Notes under the pieces: generated by a model
Databases searched by the model: none
The model's input: only the letters and a program-made list of their open reading frames with translations
What the model was told of the DNA's origin: nothing
Assembly: GCF_001514065.1 (NCBI RefSeq)
Contig: NZ_KQ948422.1
Span: 868,001 to 932,000, forward strand
Direction of reading: 5' to 3'
Length of the DNA stretch: 64,000 nucleotides
From: Streptomyces antibioticus
Lineage (GTDB): Bacteria > Actinomycetota > Actinomycetes > Streptomycetales > Streptomycetaceae
In this document: piece by piece, positions 1-10,576 of the stretch
Layout of the letters: every line of letters begins with the position of its first letter
Numbering within the stretch: position 1 is the stretch's first letter
Made by a program: the position numbers and the translations under genes

Positions 1-2
1 TG

Positions 3-221
3 CGCCGCAAGGACCACAAGAAGATCGTCCATCCCACGCTCGGCATCATCGAACTCGACTGCTACAACCTGCTCAGTGAGGACGGACGCCAACGCCTGCT
101 GTGGTTCACCGCGCCGCCCGGAAGCCGGGGAGCCGAGCAGCTGGAACTGCTGTCCGTCATAGGCGCGCAGGACCTGAGCGTCACCGAGGGCACGGCACCC
201 GAGGGGGCGTCCCAGCGCTGA
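3..221 (+). CDS. C-terminal fragment of an XRE-type regulator with MmyB-like domain (partial)
   Basis: Only the last 72 codons are present; the gene enters from the left edge. The frame begins RRKDHKKIVHPTLG and contains LDCYNLL, QRLLWFTAPPGS and a variable tail before TGA. A basic stretch followed by HP.LG, a buried LxC and a closing LLxFTAxPGS is the pattern of the MmyB-like ligand-binding domain found after an N-terminal Cro/CI helix-turn-helix in many actinobacterial regulators. The DNA-binding half lies outside the window, so target and ligand are unknown. Family call is by pattern only. Confidence 0.7.
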   Translation, partial: RRKDHKKIVHPTLGIIELDCYNLLSEDGRQRLLWFTAPPGSRGAEQLELLSVIGAQDLSVTEGTAPEGASQR

Positions 222-366
222 CCCGCCCCTCCCAGGACGCCGGCTGATCCGATGGGCCTCCGTTTCCTGCGAGGTCGGGCGGGTACCCGGCTGCCTCGGC
301 AGACACCCCGAGCCCTTGCGGGCACAGCCGCGCGGCGCGGTCCGGGACCGCGGGGAAGGAGTCACC

Positions 367-1485
367 GTGTCGGCAGGAGACGTCGGCCCGGTCCTGGTGG
401 CCGACGCGGGCTCGTCCAGCCTGAGGCTGACCGTGTTCGGCGACGACGGGCAGGTCCTGGCCGAACACCACAGCACCTCCGCACCCGGCGAAGACGTCTC
501 CGGCCCGCTGCGGCAACTGCTGGCCCGAACGCCGTCGCCCACCGCCGTGGGTCACCGCATCGTCCACGGCGGACCTGAACTGCGCAGCCACGTCCTGGTC
601 GACGACAAGGTCAGGGCCGCCCTCGGGAAGGTGGCCGACCTGGCACCGCTGCACCTCCCGCCGGCCCTCACTGTCCTGGACACCGCTCGGGACCTGCTGC
701 CCGACCTCCCGCACGCGGCCTGCTTCGACACCGTCTTCCACGCCGGCCTGCCCGCCGCCGCCCGTGAGTACGCGGTGCCCGCCACCTGGCGCGAGGAGTA
801 CGGGATGCGCCGTTACGGCTTCCACGGACTGTCCTACGCCTGGGCACTCGGCCGGACGGCCGAGCTGCTCGGTCAGCGCCCCGAGCAGTTGCATCTGGTG
901 ATGGCCCACCTGGGCGGCGGCTGCTCCGCCTGTGCGGTACGCGACGGGACCAGCGTCGACACCACCATGGGCTTCACACCGCTGGAGGGGCTGGTGATGT
1001 GCCGCCGCAGCGGAAGCGTGGACCCCGGCGCCCTGACCTGGCTGCAGACGCGGCACGGTCTGCCTGCCGGCGACATCGAGGACGTACTGCATCACCATTC
1101 CGGTCTGCTGGGCCTCTCCGGCAGCTCCGACGACACTCGCGACCTCGTCCGCAGCCGGGCTGCGGGCGACGAGCGTGCCGCTCTCGCCCTGGACGTCTTC
1201 ACTCATCACTGCCGACGCGGCGTCGCCGCGATGGCCGCGTCCCTCGACCGGCTCGACGCCCTGGTCTTCACCGGGGAGATCGGCGAGGACCAGCCCGAGG
1301 TCCGCGAAGAGGTGTGCACCCGGCTCACCGCACTCGGCCTGACCGGCGGTCTGCGCACACCCGATGACGTGAGCCGTCCGGCCATCGTCAGCGGGCCGGG
1401 GGCGAACATACCGGTCGTGGTCGTGCCCACCGGAGAGGCCCAGCAGATCGACCACGAGACCCGCACCCTTCTCCGGCGCTCCTGA
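367..1485 (+). CDS. ackA: Acetate/propionate kinase
   Basis: Interconverts acetate plus ATP and acetyl phosphate plus ADP, allowing substrate-level phosphorylation when carbon overflows or oxygen is low. At 372 aa it is slightly short for the family (about 400). Family motifs occur in order: N-terminal phosphate-binding ADAGSSSLRLTVFG, GHRIVHGG, YGFHGLSY, the HLGGGCSA loop with SVDTTMGFTPLEGLVM and RSGSVDPG, and FTGEIGEDQPEVR near the end. The usual HLGNG is HLGGG here. The GTG at 367 is preferred over the earlier in-frame TTG at 316 because a GGAAGGAG-like ribosome site sits about 6 nt upstream. No phosphotransacetylase gene is adjacent. It converges on the next gene with only 13 nt between them. 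The neighbouring chaperone and redox genes suggest a stress or micro-aerobic role (inference). Confidence 0.88.
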   Translation: MSAGDVGPVLVADAGSSSLRLTVFGDDGQVLAEHHSTSAPGEDVSGPLRQLLARTPSPTAVGHRIVHGGPELRSHVLVDDKVRAALGKVADLAPLHLPPALTVLDTARDLLPDLPHAACFDTVFHAGLPAAAREYAVPATWREEYGMRRYGFHGLSYAWALGRTAELLGQRPEQLHLVMAHLGGGCSACAVRDGTSVDTTMGFTPLEGLVMCRRSGSVDPGALTWLQTRHGLPAGDIEDVLHHHSGLLGLSGSSDDTRDLVRSRAAGDERAALALDVFTHHCRRGVAAMAASLDRLDALVFTGEIGEDQPEVREEVCTRLTALGLTGGLRTPDDVSRPAIVSGPGANIPVVVVPTGEAQQIDHETRTLLRRS

Positions 1486-1498
1486 AGCGTCTCCGGGG

Positions 1499-3259
1499 TC
1501 AGCGCCGCCCGCCCAGGATGATCTTCCAGACGCGCGTTGCCACCTGCAGATTGAGCCGGGTGTCCACATCCGCCAGATCACGGTCGCTGATCTCACGGAT
1601 GCGCTGCAACCGGTAGCGCAGGGTGCTGCGGTGGACCGTCAGCGCGGCGGCCGCGTCGTCGTAGTTGCCCCCGCAGTCGAAGTAGCGCGAGAGCGTTTCC
1701 ACCAACTGCGAGTCGTGCTCTGCGTCGTAGTCGATCAGCCGGCCGAGCCACTCTCGTACGAAGCCTTCGAGTTCCCGGAGATCGTTGCCGGGTCCCAGGA
1801 TCCGGTACAGCCCGAGGTCGTCGAAGAACGTCGTCCCGCTGCGCTGGCGGGAGTTCTGCCGCACCTCCAAGGCCCGCAGCGCCTCCTGATAACAGCGGGG
1901 CACGCCGTCCGGGGAGTCGCAGCGGGTGCTCACCCCGATCGCTCCGCCGGGCGTCCCCAGCTGATGGGCCAGCGCCGTGTGCACGGCGTCGTCGTCGGGC
2001 CTTGCTTCGGTCAGCAGGACCACCCGGTCACCGCGACGGGTGATCAGCGGACGGGCCGCGGTGGTGGCCGTCGCTTGCTCGACGGCCCGGGTGAAGGAGT
2101 CGTCCGCGGCATTGCCCGGCCAGTGCACCACGACCACGTAATGGCTGCGTTGCAGGTCGTGGCCGAGGGCTTCGGCCCGGGCGTAGGCGCTCGTCCCGTC
2201 CGTGCCCTCCAGCAGGTCGTCGATCAGCTGGCGGCGCAGCCGCAGTTCGACCCCGGTGAGCTCGCGCACATGCAGGAGCTCCTGAGCGAGCGAGCGCAGG
2301 GCGTGATCCAAGGCGAACAGGGTGTGCTCGTCGGCCGTCGCCTCGGGGTCCTCGAGGGCGAGCACGCCGAGGAGGTCGCCGCGCGGCCGGGCCAGGGCGA
2401 TCAGCCGGGCCTTGACCCTGACCATGCCCCCTTCTCGCGCGACCTGCCGCAGCATCTCTTGCTGGCGGGTGGCGGACCGCACCGGATACGGGTCGGGCCG
2501 GTTGGGACCGGCCCAGGACCTCAGGTTGCCGAACGGGTCCTCGATGAGCGCCGACAGGCCGGTGAGCTCGTACAGCGCTTGGGTGATGGCGTCCTCGCCG
2601 CCGCCCTGGGCCGCCACACGGGCGAGGGTCTCGTGCACGGTCTTCTGCAGGCGTACCTCGGAGCGCATCGCCTCCAGCTGCCGCAGTGCGGTGTCCCGTT
2701 CGGTGCGGAGTCGGCTCAGTTCGCCGGCGTTGTGGTGCTGCGAGGCGCGCGCGGCCGCCAGTGCCAGGGCCGCCGCTGTGAGTCCCACGAGGTTCGAGAG
2801 GAGGAAGTGCCCCTCCTCATCGGGTCCGGAGAGGGAGGAGATCACGAGGTAGCCGAGCAGGCCGTCGGCCCCCCGCAGGCCGAACGCCCAGGCCCAGGAG
2901 CGCTCCGGAAGGGATACGGAGCAGTCGGCCTCGCTCAACTCCTTCATGCGTGCGTCGTCGACCGCCGGTGCTCCCGCGTCCTGGCCGGGGACGCGGGACA
3001 AGCCGTCGCCCGTCGCGAGGTATCCGGCCTCGGCGCTGTAGGGACCGAGGGCACTGACATGCCTCATGGCCAGACGCACGATCTCACTCTGCTCCGTGCA
3101 GGTGAACAGGGCACGGGACAGCACCAGCAGCCCGTGCGGATCCAGCGCCGCAAGTGGGCGGGGGGCGCGCGGTTCGGTGCCCGCGGTGTCGCTGGGGAGG
3201 CGGGGGATCTCCTGGCCGGAGATGTCGGAGGACAACCGCTGTGACGGACGGTGGGCCAT
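1499..3259 (-). CDS. PucR/CdaR-type transcriptional regulator with GAF-like sensor
   Basis: About 586 aa. The C-terminal 60 residues carry the PucR helix-turn-helix pattern (YFDCGGNYDDAAAAL, HRSTLRYRLQRIREI, DTRLNLQVATRVW). The central part looks GAF-like (GLSALIEDPFGNLRSWAG), preceded by a coiled-coil-like stretch and another sensor-like region. The start is placed at ATG 3259 (MAHRPSQR), which has a GGAG about 8 nt upstream; the in-frame GTG at 3313 has no visible ribosome site. It is convergent with the acetate kinase and divergent from the chaperone operon across a 249-bp gap, so either could be a target. PucR-family members usually respond to small metabolites; the effector cannot be read from sequence. 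Confidence 0.82.
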   Translation of the reverse strand: MAHRPSQRLSSDISGQEIPRLPSDTAGTEPRAPRPLAALDPHGLLVLSRALFTCTEQSEIVRLAMRHVSALGPYSAEAGYLATGDGLSRVPGQDAGAPAVDDARMKELSEADCSVSLPERSWAWAFGLRGADGLLGYLVISSLSGPDEEGHFLLSNLVGLTAAALALAAARASQHHNAGELSRLRTERDTALRQLEAMRSEVRLQKTVHETLARVAAQGGGEDAITQALYELTGLSALIEDPFGNLRSWAGPNRPDPYPVRSATRQQEMLRQVAREGGMVRVKARLIALARPRGDLLGVLALEDPEATADEHTLFALDHALRSLAQELLHVRELTGVELRLRRQLIDDLLEGTDGTSAYARAEALGHDLQRSHYVVVVHWPGNAADDSFTRAVEQATATTAARPLITRRGDRVVLLTEARPDDDAVHTALAHQLGTPGGAIGVSTRCDSPDGVPRCYQEALRALEVRQNSRQRSGTTFFDDLGLYRILGPGNDLRELEGFVREWLGRLIDYDAEHDSQLVETLSRYFDCGGNYDDAAAALTVHRSTLRYRLQRIREISDRDLADVDTRLNLQVATRVWKIILGGRR

Positions 3260-3389
3260 GGACCACTCCGTTCTCCGGTCATCGGAGGCGATCGGGCACA
3301 TCGCGGGATCCACGCCTGTGCGGGCCCCGCGTACCCAGCCCCGGCAAGGTCATCCGGCTTGTCAGGGTTTGGCCTTGTTCTCGTGGAGT

Positions 3390-3402
3390 GACCCACTGGG
3401 TC
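3390..3402. promoter_or_regulatory. Short inverted repeat in the divergent PucR/GSP17M intergenic region
   Basis: GACCCA-C-TGGGTC is an uninterrupted 6-bp-arm inverted repeat with a single central base. It lies in the 249-bp gap 3260-3508 between two divergent genes, the usual place for a regulator's operator. I see no convincing -10/-35 pair next to it. An operator for the PucR-type regulator is only a possibility. Confidence 0.3.
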
Positions 3403-3508
3403 GTTTTCTGACCTGCCGGGCGCAGGCGGAGCCCGCTGCCCTCTTGCCACTCTAAGCCTTTCAGGGATCGCCGGGTGCACCGGTAGCCGCAGCAGGAAGG
3501 ACTGGCCG

Positions 3509-4045
3509 ATGAACGAGCAGGCCCGCAGGGCCATCGCCTCGTACCCGACCTATCAGGAGGCGGAACGCGCCGTCGATCACCTATCCGATCAGGGTTTCCC
3601 CGTCGAGAGGGTGGCCATCGTCGGGCAGGACGTGCGCCTGGTCGAGCAGGTGACCGGCCGCATGGGACCCGGCGGCGCCGCACTGCGCGGCGCGGCGAAC
3701 GGCGCACTGCCCGGCGCACTGATCGGATGGATCTTCGGGCTGCTGAACTGGCTGGACCCGGTCGTGTCGGGGCTGCTCCTTGCCTTGTACGGGCTGGTTT
3801 TCGGAGCACTGGTCGGCGCACTGTTCGGCCTTCTGGTGCACGCGGCCCAGGGGGGCCGCCGGGACTTCGCCTCGGTGAGCTTCATGCAGCCCAGCCGGTA
3901 CGACGTCGTCGCCGACGACGCGGTCGCCGACGAGGCGGTGCGGCTGCTGGCCGAGCTGCCCAGCGGTGCCGGCACCGGCACCGGCACAAGCAGCGGGGCA
4001 TGGAAGGGCAGCAGCAGCCCGCGGAGCGGTCCCGCCGTCACTTGA
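3509..4045 (+). CDS. GSP17M-like (YflT-type) general stress membrane protein
   Basis: 178 aa. The N-terminal 45 residues ([34 protein letters not shown]) match the pattern of the general stress protein 17M domain, followed by EQVTGRM. The middle is a glycine/alanine/leucine-rich hydrophobic stretch of about 65 residues, enough for two membrane passes, then [27 protein letters not shown], the usual end of these proteins. The C-terminus is low-complexity Gly/Ser/Thr. ATG 3509 has a strong AGGAAGGA site 7-8 nt upstream. It precedes dnaK by 67 bp on the same strand and may share its transcript. Function of the family is unknown beyond association with the general stress response. Confidence 0.78.
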   Translation: MNEQARRAIASYPTYQEAERAVDHLSDQGFPVERVAIVGQDVRLVEQVTGRMGPGGAALRGAANGALPGALIGWIFGLLNWLDPVVSGLLLALYGLVFGALVGALFGLLVHAAQGGRRDFASVSFMQPSRYDVVADDAVADEAVRLLAELPSGAGTGTGTSSGAWKGSSSPRSGPAVT

Positions 4046-4112
4046 GCGATTGCGGAAGACGGGCGCGACTCCGACGGCGCACGTGGACCGCCCCTCGCGG
4101 AAGGAATTCCTC

Positions 4113-6029
4113 ATGGCCAAGGCAGTAGGCATCGACCTGGGCACCACGAACTCGGTGATCGCCGTCTGGGAGGGCGGCGAGCCGACCGTCGTCCCCAACA
4201 GCGAAGGCAACCGCACGACGCCGTCCGTGGTGGCCTTCACCGACACCGGAGAGCGCCTGGTGGGCCAGCTGGCCCGGCGGCAGGCGATCCTCAACCCCAA
4301 GGGCACCATCTACTCGGCCAAGCGGTTCATCGGCCGGCACTTCGACGAGATCTCCGAAGAGGCCAAGGCCGTCGCGTACGACGTGGTCGAGGGAGACGGG
4401 GGCGCGGCCCGCTTCAAGGTGCGCGACAAGCTCTACGCGCCGGAGGAGATCAGCGCGCAGGTGCTGCGCAAGCTCGCCGACGACGCCTCCAAGCAGCTGG
4501 GAGAGCGAGTCACGGAAGCGGTCATCACGGTGCCCGCCTACTTCAACGACGCCCAGCGCACCGCCACCAAGGACGCCGGACGGATCGCCGGCCTGGAAGT
4601 ACTGCGGATCATCAACGAGCCGACCGCGGCCGCCCTCGCCTACGGCATGGACAAGAAGGAGCACGAGACCGTTCTCGTCTTCGACCTGGGCGGCGGCACC
4701 TTCGACGTCAGCATCCTCGACGTCGGAGACGGTGTGGTGGAGGTGCGGTCCACGGCGGGCGACAGCCATCTGGGCGGCGACGACTTCGACCGCCGGCTGG
4801 TCGACCAGCTCGCCGACGGCTTCCAGAAGGAGAACGGCATCGACCTGCGCAAGGACCCGCAAGCCCTGCAACGCCTCTTCGAGGCCGCCGAGAAGGCCAA
4901 GACCGAGCTCAGCTCGGTGACCCAGACACAGGTCAGCCTGCCGTTCATCACCGCCGACGCCTCCGGGCCCAAGCATCTGACCACGACGATCATGCGGTCC
5001 ACGTTCGAACAGATCACCGGTGACCTGGTGGAGCGCTGCCTGGGCCCGGTGCGCCAGGCCATGGACGACGCCAAGGTCAGCGACAAGGACATCGACGAGG
5101 TCATCCTCGTCGGCGGCTCCACCCGCATCCCCGCCGTCCAGGCCCTGGTGCGCAGGCTGACCGGCGGCAAGGACCCCAACATGAGCGTCAACCCCGACGA
5201 GGTCGTGGCGATGGGCGCCGCGATCCAGGCCGGGGTCCTCAAGGGCGAGGTCAAGGACGTCCTGCTGCTCGATGTCACTCCGCTGTCGCTGGGCGTGGAG
5301 ACACGCGGCGGCGTGATGACGAAGATCATCGAGCGGAACACCACCATCCCGGTGCGCCGCTCCGAGACCTTCTCCACCGCCGAGGACAACCAGCCCGCCG
5401 TCGACGTGGTCGTGCTTCAGGGCGAGCGGGAGAGGGCCGCCGACAACCGGGTCCTGGGGCGCTTCCAGCTCACCGACATCCGCCCCGCGCCGCGCGGAGA
5501 GCCGCAGATCGAGGTCATCTTCGACATCGACGCCAACGGCATCCTCAACGTCACCGCGCGGGACAAGGACACCGGCAAGGAGCAGGGCATCACCATCAGC
5601 GAGAGCTCCAACCTCGACCGCACCGAGGTCGAGCGGATGGTCCAGGAGGCCGAGCGCAACCAGGGCGAGGACAAGGCCCTGCGCGAGGCGGTCGACGCCC
5701 GCAACGAACTGGACGCCATCGCCTACCAGGTCGAAAAGCGCCTCGGCGAACTCGGCGACGCCGCCCCCGCCCACGAGAAGGCCCGCGCCGAGATGCTGGT
5801 GTCCGAGGCCCGCGAGGCGGTCAAGAACGAGGTCGGCGCGGACAAGGCCCGGCCCCTGGCGTCCGAGCTCCAGCAGGTCTACGCGGGGCTCGCGGCCCAC
5901 CAGGCGGGAGCCGCCGCAGGCGGTCCGGCAGGTACCGGCTCACCGAACGGATCCGGTCCTGACGGAGCCGCACCGGGCGACACCGGGGCCGACGACGACG
6001 TGATCGACGCCGAGTTCGACAAGGGCTGA
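4113..6029 (+). CDS. dnaK: Chaperone DnaK (Hsp70)
   Basis: 638 aa ATP-dependent Hsp70, the normal length. The ATPase domain starts at [17 protein letters not shown], with [36 protein letters not shown] and [11 protein letters not shown], all intact. The substrate-binding domain follows ([36 protein letters not shown]) and then a helical lid. The C-terminal tail is Gly/Pro-rich and ends [12 protein letters not shown], close to the usual actinobacterial tail. ATG 4113 is chosen over upstream in-frame starts because it begins the family N-terminus and has GGAAGGAA about 8 nt before it. grpE follows after 1 nt and dnaJ after it, so nucleotide exchange factor and co-chaperone are made together. 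No canonical HspR box is visible upstream. Confidence 0.97.
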   Translation: MAKAVGIDLGTTNSVIAVWEGGEPTVVPNSEGNRTTPSVVAFTDTGERLVGQLARRQAILNPKGTIYSAKRFIGRHFDEISEEAKAVAYDVVEGDGGAARFKVRDKLYAPEEISAQVLRKLADDASKQLGERVTEAVITVPAYFNDAQRTATKDAGRIAGLEVLRIINEPTAAALAYGMDKKEHETVLVFDLGGGTFDVSILDVGDGVVEVRSTAGDSHLGGDDFDRRLVDQLADGFQKENGIDLRKDPQALQRLFEAAEKAKTELSSVTQTQVSLPFITADASGPKHLTTTIMRSTFEQITGDLVERCLGPVRQAMDDAKVSDKDIDEVILVGGSTRIPAVQALVRRLTGGKDPNMSVNPDEVVAMGAAIQAGVLKGEVKDVLLLDVTPLSLGVETRGGVMTKIIERNTTIPVRRSETFSTAEDNQPAVDVVVLQGERERAADNRVLGRFQLTDIRPAPRGEPQIEVIFDIDANGILNVTARDKDTGKEQGITISESSNLDRTEVERMVQEAERNQGEDKALREAVDARNELDAIAYQVEKRLGELGDAAPAHEKARAEMLVSEAREAVKNEVGADKARPLASELQQVYAGLAAHQAGAAAGGPAGTGSPNGSGPDGAAPGDTGADDDVIDAEFDKG

Positions 6030-6030
6030 G

Positions 6031-6624
6031 GTGCCCACCATGCCCATCTCACCCCGGGGCCCAGAGCCCGATCCGCCGCCGGAAGGCGCCGTACAGCCGC
6101 CGCGCGGGGACCTTGAGCAACCCGGACCGCCGACCGACCAGGCCGAGCCGGGGCCCGACGCCGCGACCGGCACCACCGCACCCGACGACGCGTACGCGGC
6201 CGCGCTGCGCGTGGCCGAGGACGGCTGGCGCCGTGCCCTGGCCGACCTCGACAACCTGCGCAAACGCCATACCAGGGAGCTGACGGGACAGGCCGCGTCC
6301 GAACGCGCCCGTACGGCTGCGGCCTTCCTGCCGGTCATCGACAACCTGGAGCTCGCCCTGAGCCACGCGGCCGCCGACCCCGGTGCGATCGTCGAAGGCG
6401 TCCGGGCCGTGCGGGACCAGGCCGTGAACGTCCTGGAGCGGCTGGGCTACCCACGCCATGCGGAGACCGGCGTGCCCTTCGACCCGGCCCGGCACGAGGT
6501 GGTCGGCGTCGTCCAGGAACCCGACGCCGATCCGAACACCGTGGTCCAGGTCCTGCGACCCGGCTACGGGGACGCGGAACGGCAGCTGCGGCCTGCCGCC
6601 GTGACCGTCGCCAAGCGGGAGTGA
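6031..6624 (+). CDS. grpE: Nucleotide exchange factor GrpE
   Basis: 197 aa. A disordered acidic/proline-rich N-terminus of about 50 residues is followed by the GrpE helix region (EDGWRRALADLDNLRKRHTREL) and the beta domain with the conserved ending FDPARHEVVGVV, VVQVLRPGYG and ERQLRPAAVTVAK. It releases ADP from DnaK. The start is uncertain: GTG 6031 sits 1 nt after the dnaK stop with AAGGG upstream; ATG 6040 is in frame and could use the GAGG overlapping the dnaK stop. Either way translation is probably coupled to dnaK. Confidence 0.93.
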   Translation: MPTMPISPRGPEPDPPPEGAVQPPRGDLEQPGPPTDQAEPGPDAATGTTAPDDAYAAALRVAEDGWRRALADLDNLRKRHTRELTGQAASERARTAAAFLPVIDNLELALSHAAADPGAIVEGVRAVRDQAVNVLERLGYPRHAETGVPFDPARHEVVGVVQEPDADPNTVVQVLRPGYGDAERQLRPAAVTVAKRE

Positions 6625-6630
6625 CCGCCC

Positions 6631-7578
6631 ATGGCACGTGACTTCTACGAGGTGCTCGGTGTTCCGCGCACCGCCGACCGGGACGAGATCCAGCGGGCTT
6701 ACCGCACCCTGGCCCGCAAGTACCACCCCGACGTCAACAAGGACCCGCAGGCGGAGGAGCGGTTCAAGGAGATCAACGAGGCGTTCAGCGTCCTGTCCGA
6801 TCCCGAGCAGCGAAAGCGCTACGACCGCTTCGGCGAGGACTTCCGGAAGGTCCCGGAGGACTGGGAGGAGCGCGTCGATGCCGGCGCCGGAGCGGGAGCG
6901 GGAGCGGGCGGCGGATTCCGGTGGTCCACCGGCGGCGGTCCCCGGGTGCGGTACTCCACGGCAGGCTTCGACGGCGAAGGGGTCGACGTCGAGGATCTGT
7001 TCGGCTCGCTGTTCGGCGGCGCCGGGCGGATGCGCGTGCCCGGCGCCGACCAGGAGGCCGAACTGCCTCTCACCGTCGAGGAGGCCTACCGGGGCGGCCG
7101 CCGTACGGTTACCCTCGCCGGGCCGACCGGGCAGCGGAGCTACCAGGTCGACGTGCCGCCCGGCACCACCGACGGGCAGCGCATCCGGCTGGCCGGCGAG
7201 GGCGGGCGCGGCAGCGGCGAGGACGCTCCCGCCGGCGACCTGTTCCTGAGGGTGCGGATCCAGCCGCACCCCGAGTTCCGCCTCGACGGCCGGGACGTCC
7301 ACGTGAGGCTCCCGGTCACCCCGTGGGAGGCGGCGCTGGGCGCGACCGTACCGGTGCGCACGCCGAGCGGTGCCACGGCGAAGGTGACCGTGCCCACCGG
7401 ATCGTCCAGCGGACGGCGCCTGCGGCTGCGCGGCGAGGGCATGCCGAACCCGCGCGGCGCGAACGGAGACCTGTACGCGGAGCTGCGGATCATGGTGCCG
7501 CCCCGGCTGAGCGACCGGGAGCGCGAGCTGATGGAGGAACTTGCCGCTGTCTCCTCGTTCGACCCCAGGAGGACCTGA
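6631..7578 (+). CDS. DnaJ/CbpA-type co-chaperone lacking the zinc finger
   Basis: 315 aa. Residues 1-70 are a J domain ([26 protein letters not shown] with the catalytic HPD, then [14 protein letters not shown]). A Gly/Ala repeat linker at about residues 84-97 ([14 protein letters not shown]) follows, then the two C-terminal beta domains ([59 protein letters not shown]). There is no CxxCxGxG cysteine repeat, so it is of the CbpA class rather than a full DnaJ. It stimulates the ATPase of the adjacent DnaK. The stop overlaps the next start (TGATG), which codes for a CbpM-like modulator, the partner usually encoded with CbpA. Confidence 0.93.
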   Translation: MARDFYEVLGVPRTADRDEIQRAYRTLARKYHPDVNKDPQAEERFKEINEAFSVLSDPEQRKRYDRFGEDFRKVPEDWEERVDAGAGAGAGAGGGFRWSTGGGPRVRYSTAGFDGEGVDVEDLFGSLFGGAGRMRVPGADQEAELPLTVEEAYRGGRRTVTLAGPTGQRSYQVDVPPGTTDGQRIRLAGEGGRGSGEDAPAGDLFLRVRIQPHPEFRLDGRDVHVRLPVTPWEAALGATVPVRTPSGATAKVTVPTGSSSGRRLRLRGEGMPNPRGANGDLYAELRIMVPPRLSDRERELMEELAAVSSFDPRRT

Positions 7579-7946
7579 TGAGCGACCGACCGGCCGAGGC
7601 CCGCCCGTCCCCCGCAGGCACGCACGAGGCGGGCGTGCAGTACGCGATCGTGCCCGTGCCCGTGCTGTCCCTGGAGACCGTCGCCCGCCGCACGGGCCTG
7701 CATCCCGACCTGATCCGTCGGTTCGTCGCCCTCGGACTGGTGGACGCCGGCCGTGACGCTTCCGAACGGCTGGTGTTCGCCCCGACGGCCCCGGCCGCCC
7801 TGGCCCGCGTCCAGCGGTTGCGTACCGGGCTGTGCCTGAACTACGCGTCCCTCGGTCTGGTGCTCGACCTGCTCGACCGCATCAGCCTGCTCGAAGCCGC
7901 GCTGCGGCATGCAGGCGTGAGGAGTGATCTACCCCCATGGACATGA
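7578..7946 (+). CDS. CbpM-like MerR-type chaperone modulator
   Basis: 122 aa. Residues 30-70 contain a MerR-like helix-turn-helix ([29 protein letters not shown]) followed by a helical region ([33 protein letters not shown]). This is the layout of CbpM, which binds the J domain of CbpA and inhibits it; related small MerR proteins include HspR, the repressor encoded in the same position of the main Streptomyces dnaK operon. It lacks the long C-terminal tail of HspR. ATG 7578 overlaps the dnaJ stop by 1 nt and its own 3' end overlaps clpB by 10 nt. Whether it binds DNA, the J domain or both cannot be decided here. Confidence 0.75.
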   Translation: MSDRPAEARPSPAGTHEAGVQYAIVPVPVLSLETVARRTGLHPDLIRRFVALGLVDAGRDASERLVFAPTAPAALARVQRLRTGLCLNYASLGLVLDLLDRISLLEAALRHAGVRSDLPPWT

Positions 7947-10576
7947 ACCGCCTGACCCAGAAGTCACAGGAAGCCCTGCAGGAGGCCCAGAGCGCCGCCG
8001 GCCGCCTCGGCCACACCGAAGTCGACGGCGAGCATCTGCTGCTCGCCCTCCTCGAACAGGAGGAGGGCCTGATCCCTCGGCTGCTGCAACAGGCGGGCAC
8101 CGATCCCGAGCAGGTGCGCGCGGCCGTACGCGAGGACCTGTCCCGCCGGCCCAAAGTGACCGGCCCGGGCGCGGCGCCTGGGCAGGTCTACGTCACCCAG
8201 CGCCTGGCCCGGCTGCTGGACGCGGCCGAGCGGGAGGCCAAACGCCTCAAGGACGAGTACGTGTCCGTGGAGCACCTGCTGCTGGCGCTGGCCGAGGAGG
8301 GCTCGGCGACGTCCGCGGGGCGGCTGCTGAAGGAGCACGGCGTGACCCGGGACTCCTTCCTCGGCACGCTCACCCAGGTACGCGGCAACCAGCGCGTGAC
8401 CTCCGCCAACCCGGAGGTGGCCTACGAGGCCCTGGAGAAGTACGGCCGCGACCTCGTCGTCGAGGCCCGGTCCGGGCGGCTGGACCCCGTCATCGGCCGG
8501 GACGCCGAGATCCGCCGCGTCACCCAGATCCTCAGCCGCAAGTCCAAGAACAACCCCGTCCTGATCGGCGACCCCGGCGTCGGCAAGACCGCCATCGTCG
8601 AGGGCCTCGCCCAGCGCATCGTCCGCGGCGACGTGCCCGAGGGCCTGCGCGACAAGGTCGTGTTCGCTCTCGACATGGGCTCCCTGGTCGCCGGCGCCAA
8701 GTACCGCGGTGAGTTCGAAGAGCGCCTCAAGGCCGTACTGAGCGAGGTGAAGGCCGCCCAGGGCCGGATCCTGCTCTTCGTCGACGAACTGCACACCGTC
8801 GTCGGCGCGGGCGCCGCCGAAGGGGCCATGGACGCGGGCAACATGCTCAAGCCCATGCTGGCCCGCGGCGAACTCCACATGATCGGCGCGACCACCCTGG
8901 ACGAGTACCGCACGCACATCGAGAAGGACGCCGCGCTCGAACGCCGCTTCCAGCAGGTCCTGGTCGACGAACCCAGCGTGGAGGACACCATCTCCATCCT
9001 GCGCGGGCTGCGCGAACGCCTGGAGGTCTTCCACGGCGTCAAGATCCAGGACAACTCGCTGGTCGCGGCGGCGACCCTCTCCCACCGCTACATCACCGAC
9101 CGTTTCCTGCCCGACAAGGCGATCGACCTCGTCGACGAGGCGTGCGCCCGGCTGCGTACCGAGATCGACTCCATGCCCGCCGAACTCGACGAGATCACCC
9201 GGCGGGTGACCCGCCTGGAGATCGAGGAGGCGGCCCTGTCCAAGGAGACCGATCCCGCGAGCAAGGCCCGTCTGGAGGAACTGCGCAGGGAACTGGCCGA
9301 CCTGCGGGGCGAGGCCGACGCCAAGCACGCCCAGTGGGAGGCCGAACGGCAGGCGATCCGCCGGGTGCAGGAGCTGCGCCAGGAACTGGAGCAGGTCCGC
9401 CTCGAAGCGGAGGAGGCCGAGCGCGCCTACGACCTCAATCGCGCCGCCGAACTCCGGTACGGGCGCCTTCAGGACCTGGAGCGCCGTCTCGCCGCGGAGG
9501 AGGAGCAACTGGCCGCCAAACAAGGGCAGAACCGGCTGCTGCGCGAGGTCGTCACCGAGGAGGAGATCGCCGAGATCGTCGCGGCCTGGACCGGCATCCC
9601 CGTCGCCCGCCTCCAGGAGGGCGAACGCGAGAAGCTGCTGCGCCTGGACGAGATCCTGCGCGAGCGCGTGATCGGTCAGGACGATGCCGTCAAGCTCGTC
9701 GCCGACGCCATCATCCGGGCCCGCTCCGGCATCCGCGACCCGCGCCGCCCCATCGGTTCGTTCATCTTCCTCGGCCCCACCGGTGTCGGGAAGACCGAGC
9801 TGGCCAAGACCCTCGCCCGGGCCCTGTTCGACTCCGAGGAGAACATGGTCCGCCTCGACATGAGCGAGTACCAGGAGCGGCACACCGTCAGCCGGCTCAT
9901 GGGGGCCCCGCCCGGATACGTCGGCTACGAGGAGGGCGGCCAGCTCACCGAGGCCGTACGCCGCAAGCCGTACTCGGTCGTGCTGTTCGACGAGATCGAG
10001 AAGGCGCACACCGACGTCTTCAACACCCTGCTGCAGGTCCTCGACGACGGCCGCATCACCGACTCCCAGGGCCGCACCGTCGACTTCCGCAACACCGTGA
10101 TCATCATGACGTCCAACATCGGCTCCGAGCACCTCCTCGACGGCGCCACCGCCGACGGCGACATCAAGCCGGACGCCCGCGCCCTGGTGATGGGCGAGCT
10201 GCGCGGGCACTTCCGTCCTGAGTTCCTCAACCGCGTCGACGACATCGTGCTGTTCAAGCCGCTGGGTGAGCGGCAGATCGAGCGGATCGTGGAGCTGCAG
10301 TTCGAGGAGCTGCGCCGGCGACTCGCCGAACGCCGTATATCCGTCGAACTCACCGACGCCGCCCGCGAGTTGATTGCCCATCAGGGCTACGACCCGGTGT
10401 ACGGGGCCCGGCCGCTGCGGCGTTACATCTCCCACGAGGTCGAGACGCTGGTCGGGCGCGCCCTGCTGCGCGGCGACGTCCAGGACGGGGCGACGGTCCG
10501 CGTGGACGCCGAGCACGGAGAACTGGTGGTCACCTACGACCAGCCCGAGGACGTGAAGGAGGCGAGGGCGGCATGA
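7937..10576 (+). CDS. clpB: ATP-dependent disaggregase ClpB
   Basis: 879 aa, typical ClpB length. N-terminal Clp repeats occupy residues 1-150 ([34 protein letters not shown]). The first AAA+ module has Walker A GDPGVGKT near residue 210 and Walker B LLFVDELH. The coiled-coil middle domain, specific to ClpB/Hsp104, covers about residues 410-530. The second AAA+ module has [12 protein letters not shown] near 613, [13 protein letters not shown] and [10 protein letters not shown], with sensor residues [10 protein letters not shown]. It extracts proteins from aggregates together with DnaK/DnaJ/GrpE, all encoded just upstream. Its start lies inside cbpM and its stop overlaps the thioredoxin start (ATGA), so expression is tightly coupled. 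Confidence 0.96.
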   Translation: MDMNRLTQKSQEALQEAQSAAGRLGHTEVDGEHLLLALLEQEEGLIPRLLQQAGTDPEQVRAAVREDLSRRPKVTGPGAAPGQVYVTQRLARLLDAAEREAKRLKDEYVSVEHLLLALAEEGSATSAGRLLKEHGVTRDSFLGTLTQVRGNQRVTSANPEVAYEALEKYGRDLVVEARSGRLDPVIGRDAEIRRVTQILSRKSKNNPVLIGDPGVGKTAIVEGLAQRIVRGDVPEGLRDKVVFALDMGSLVAGAKYRGEFEERLKAVLSEVKAAQGRILLFVDELHTVVGAGAAEGAMDAGNMLKPMLARGELHMIGATTLDEYRTHIEKDAALERRFQQVLVDEPSVEDTISILRGLRERLEVFHGVKIQDNSLVAAATLSHRYITDRFLPDKAIDLVDEACARLRTEIDSMPAELDEITRRVTRLEIEEAALSKETDPASKARLEELRRELADLRGEADAKHAQWEAERQAIRRVQELRQELEQVRLEAEEAERAYDLNRAAELRYGRLQDLERRLAAEEEQLAAKQGQNRLLREVVTEEEIAEIVAAWTGIPVARLQEGEREKLLRLDEILRERVIGQDDAVKLVADAIIRARSGIRDPRRPIGSFIFLGPTGVGKTELAKTLARALFDSEENMVRLDMSEYQERHTVSRLMGAPPGYVGYEEGGQLTEAVRRKPYSVVLFDEIEKAHTDVFNTLLQVLDDGRITDSQGRTVDFRNTVIIMTSNIGSEHLLDGATADGDIKPDARALVMGELRGHFRPEFLNRVDDIVLFKPLGERQIERIVELQFEELRRRLAERRISVELTDAARELIAHQGYDPVYGARPLRRYISHEVETLVGRALLRGDVQDGATVRVDAEHGELVVTYDQPEDVKEARAA

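Noticed and set aside
1631-3244. 537-codon plus-strand frame across the PucR-type gene
   Set aside because: Antisense shadow; the minus strand ends in a clear PucR helix-turn-helix.
4030-4112. HspR (HAIR) operator before dnaK
   Set aside because: CTTGAG occurs near 4042 but no CTCAAG partner lies at the required spacing.
4038-5900. 620-codon open frame antisense to dnaK
   Set aside because: Mirror of the dnaK codons; no ribosome site or recognisable domain.
7964-10516. 850-codon open frame antisense to clpB
   Set aside because: High-GC codon bias leaves the opposite strand open; the protein is Ala/Gly/Leu/Asp-rich with no family features, while the plus strand encodes an intact ClpB.
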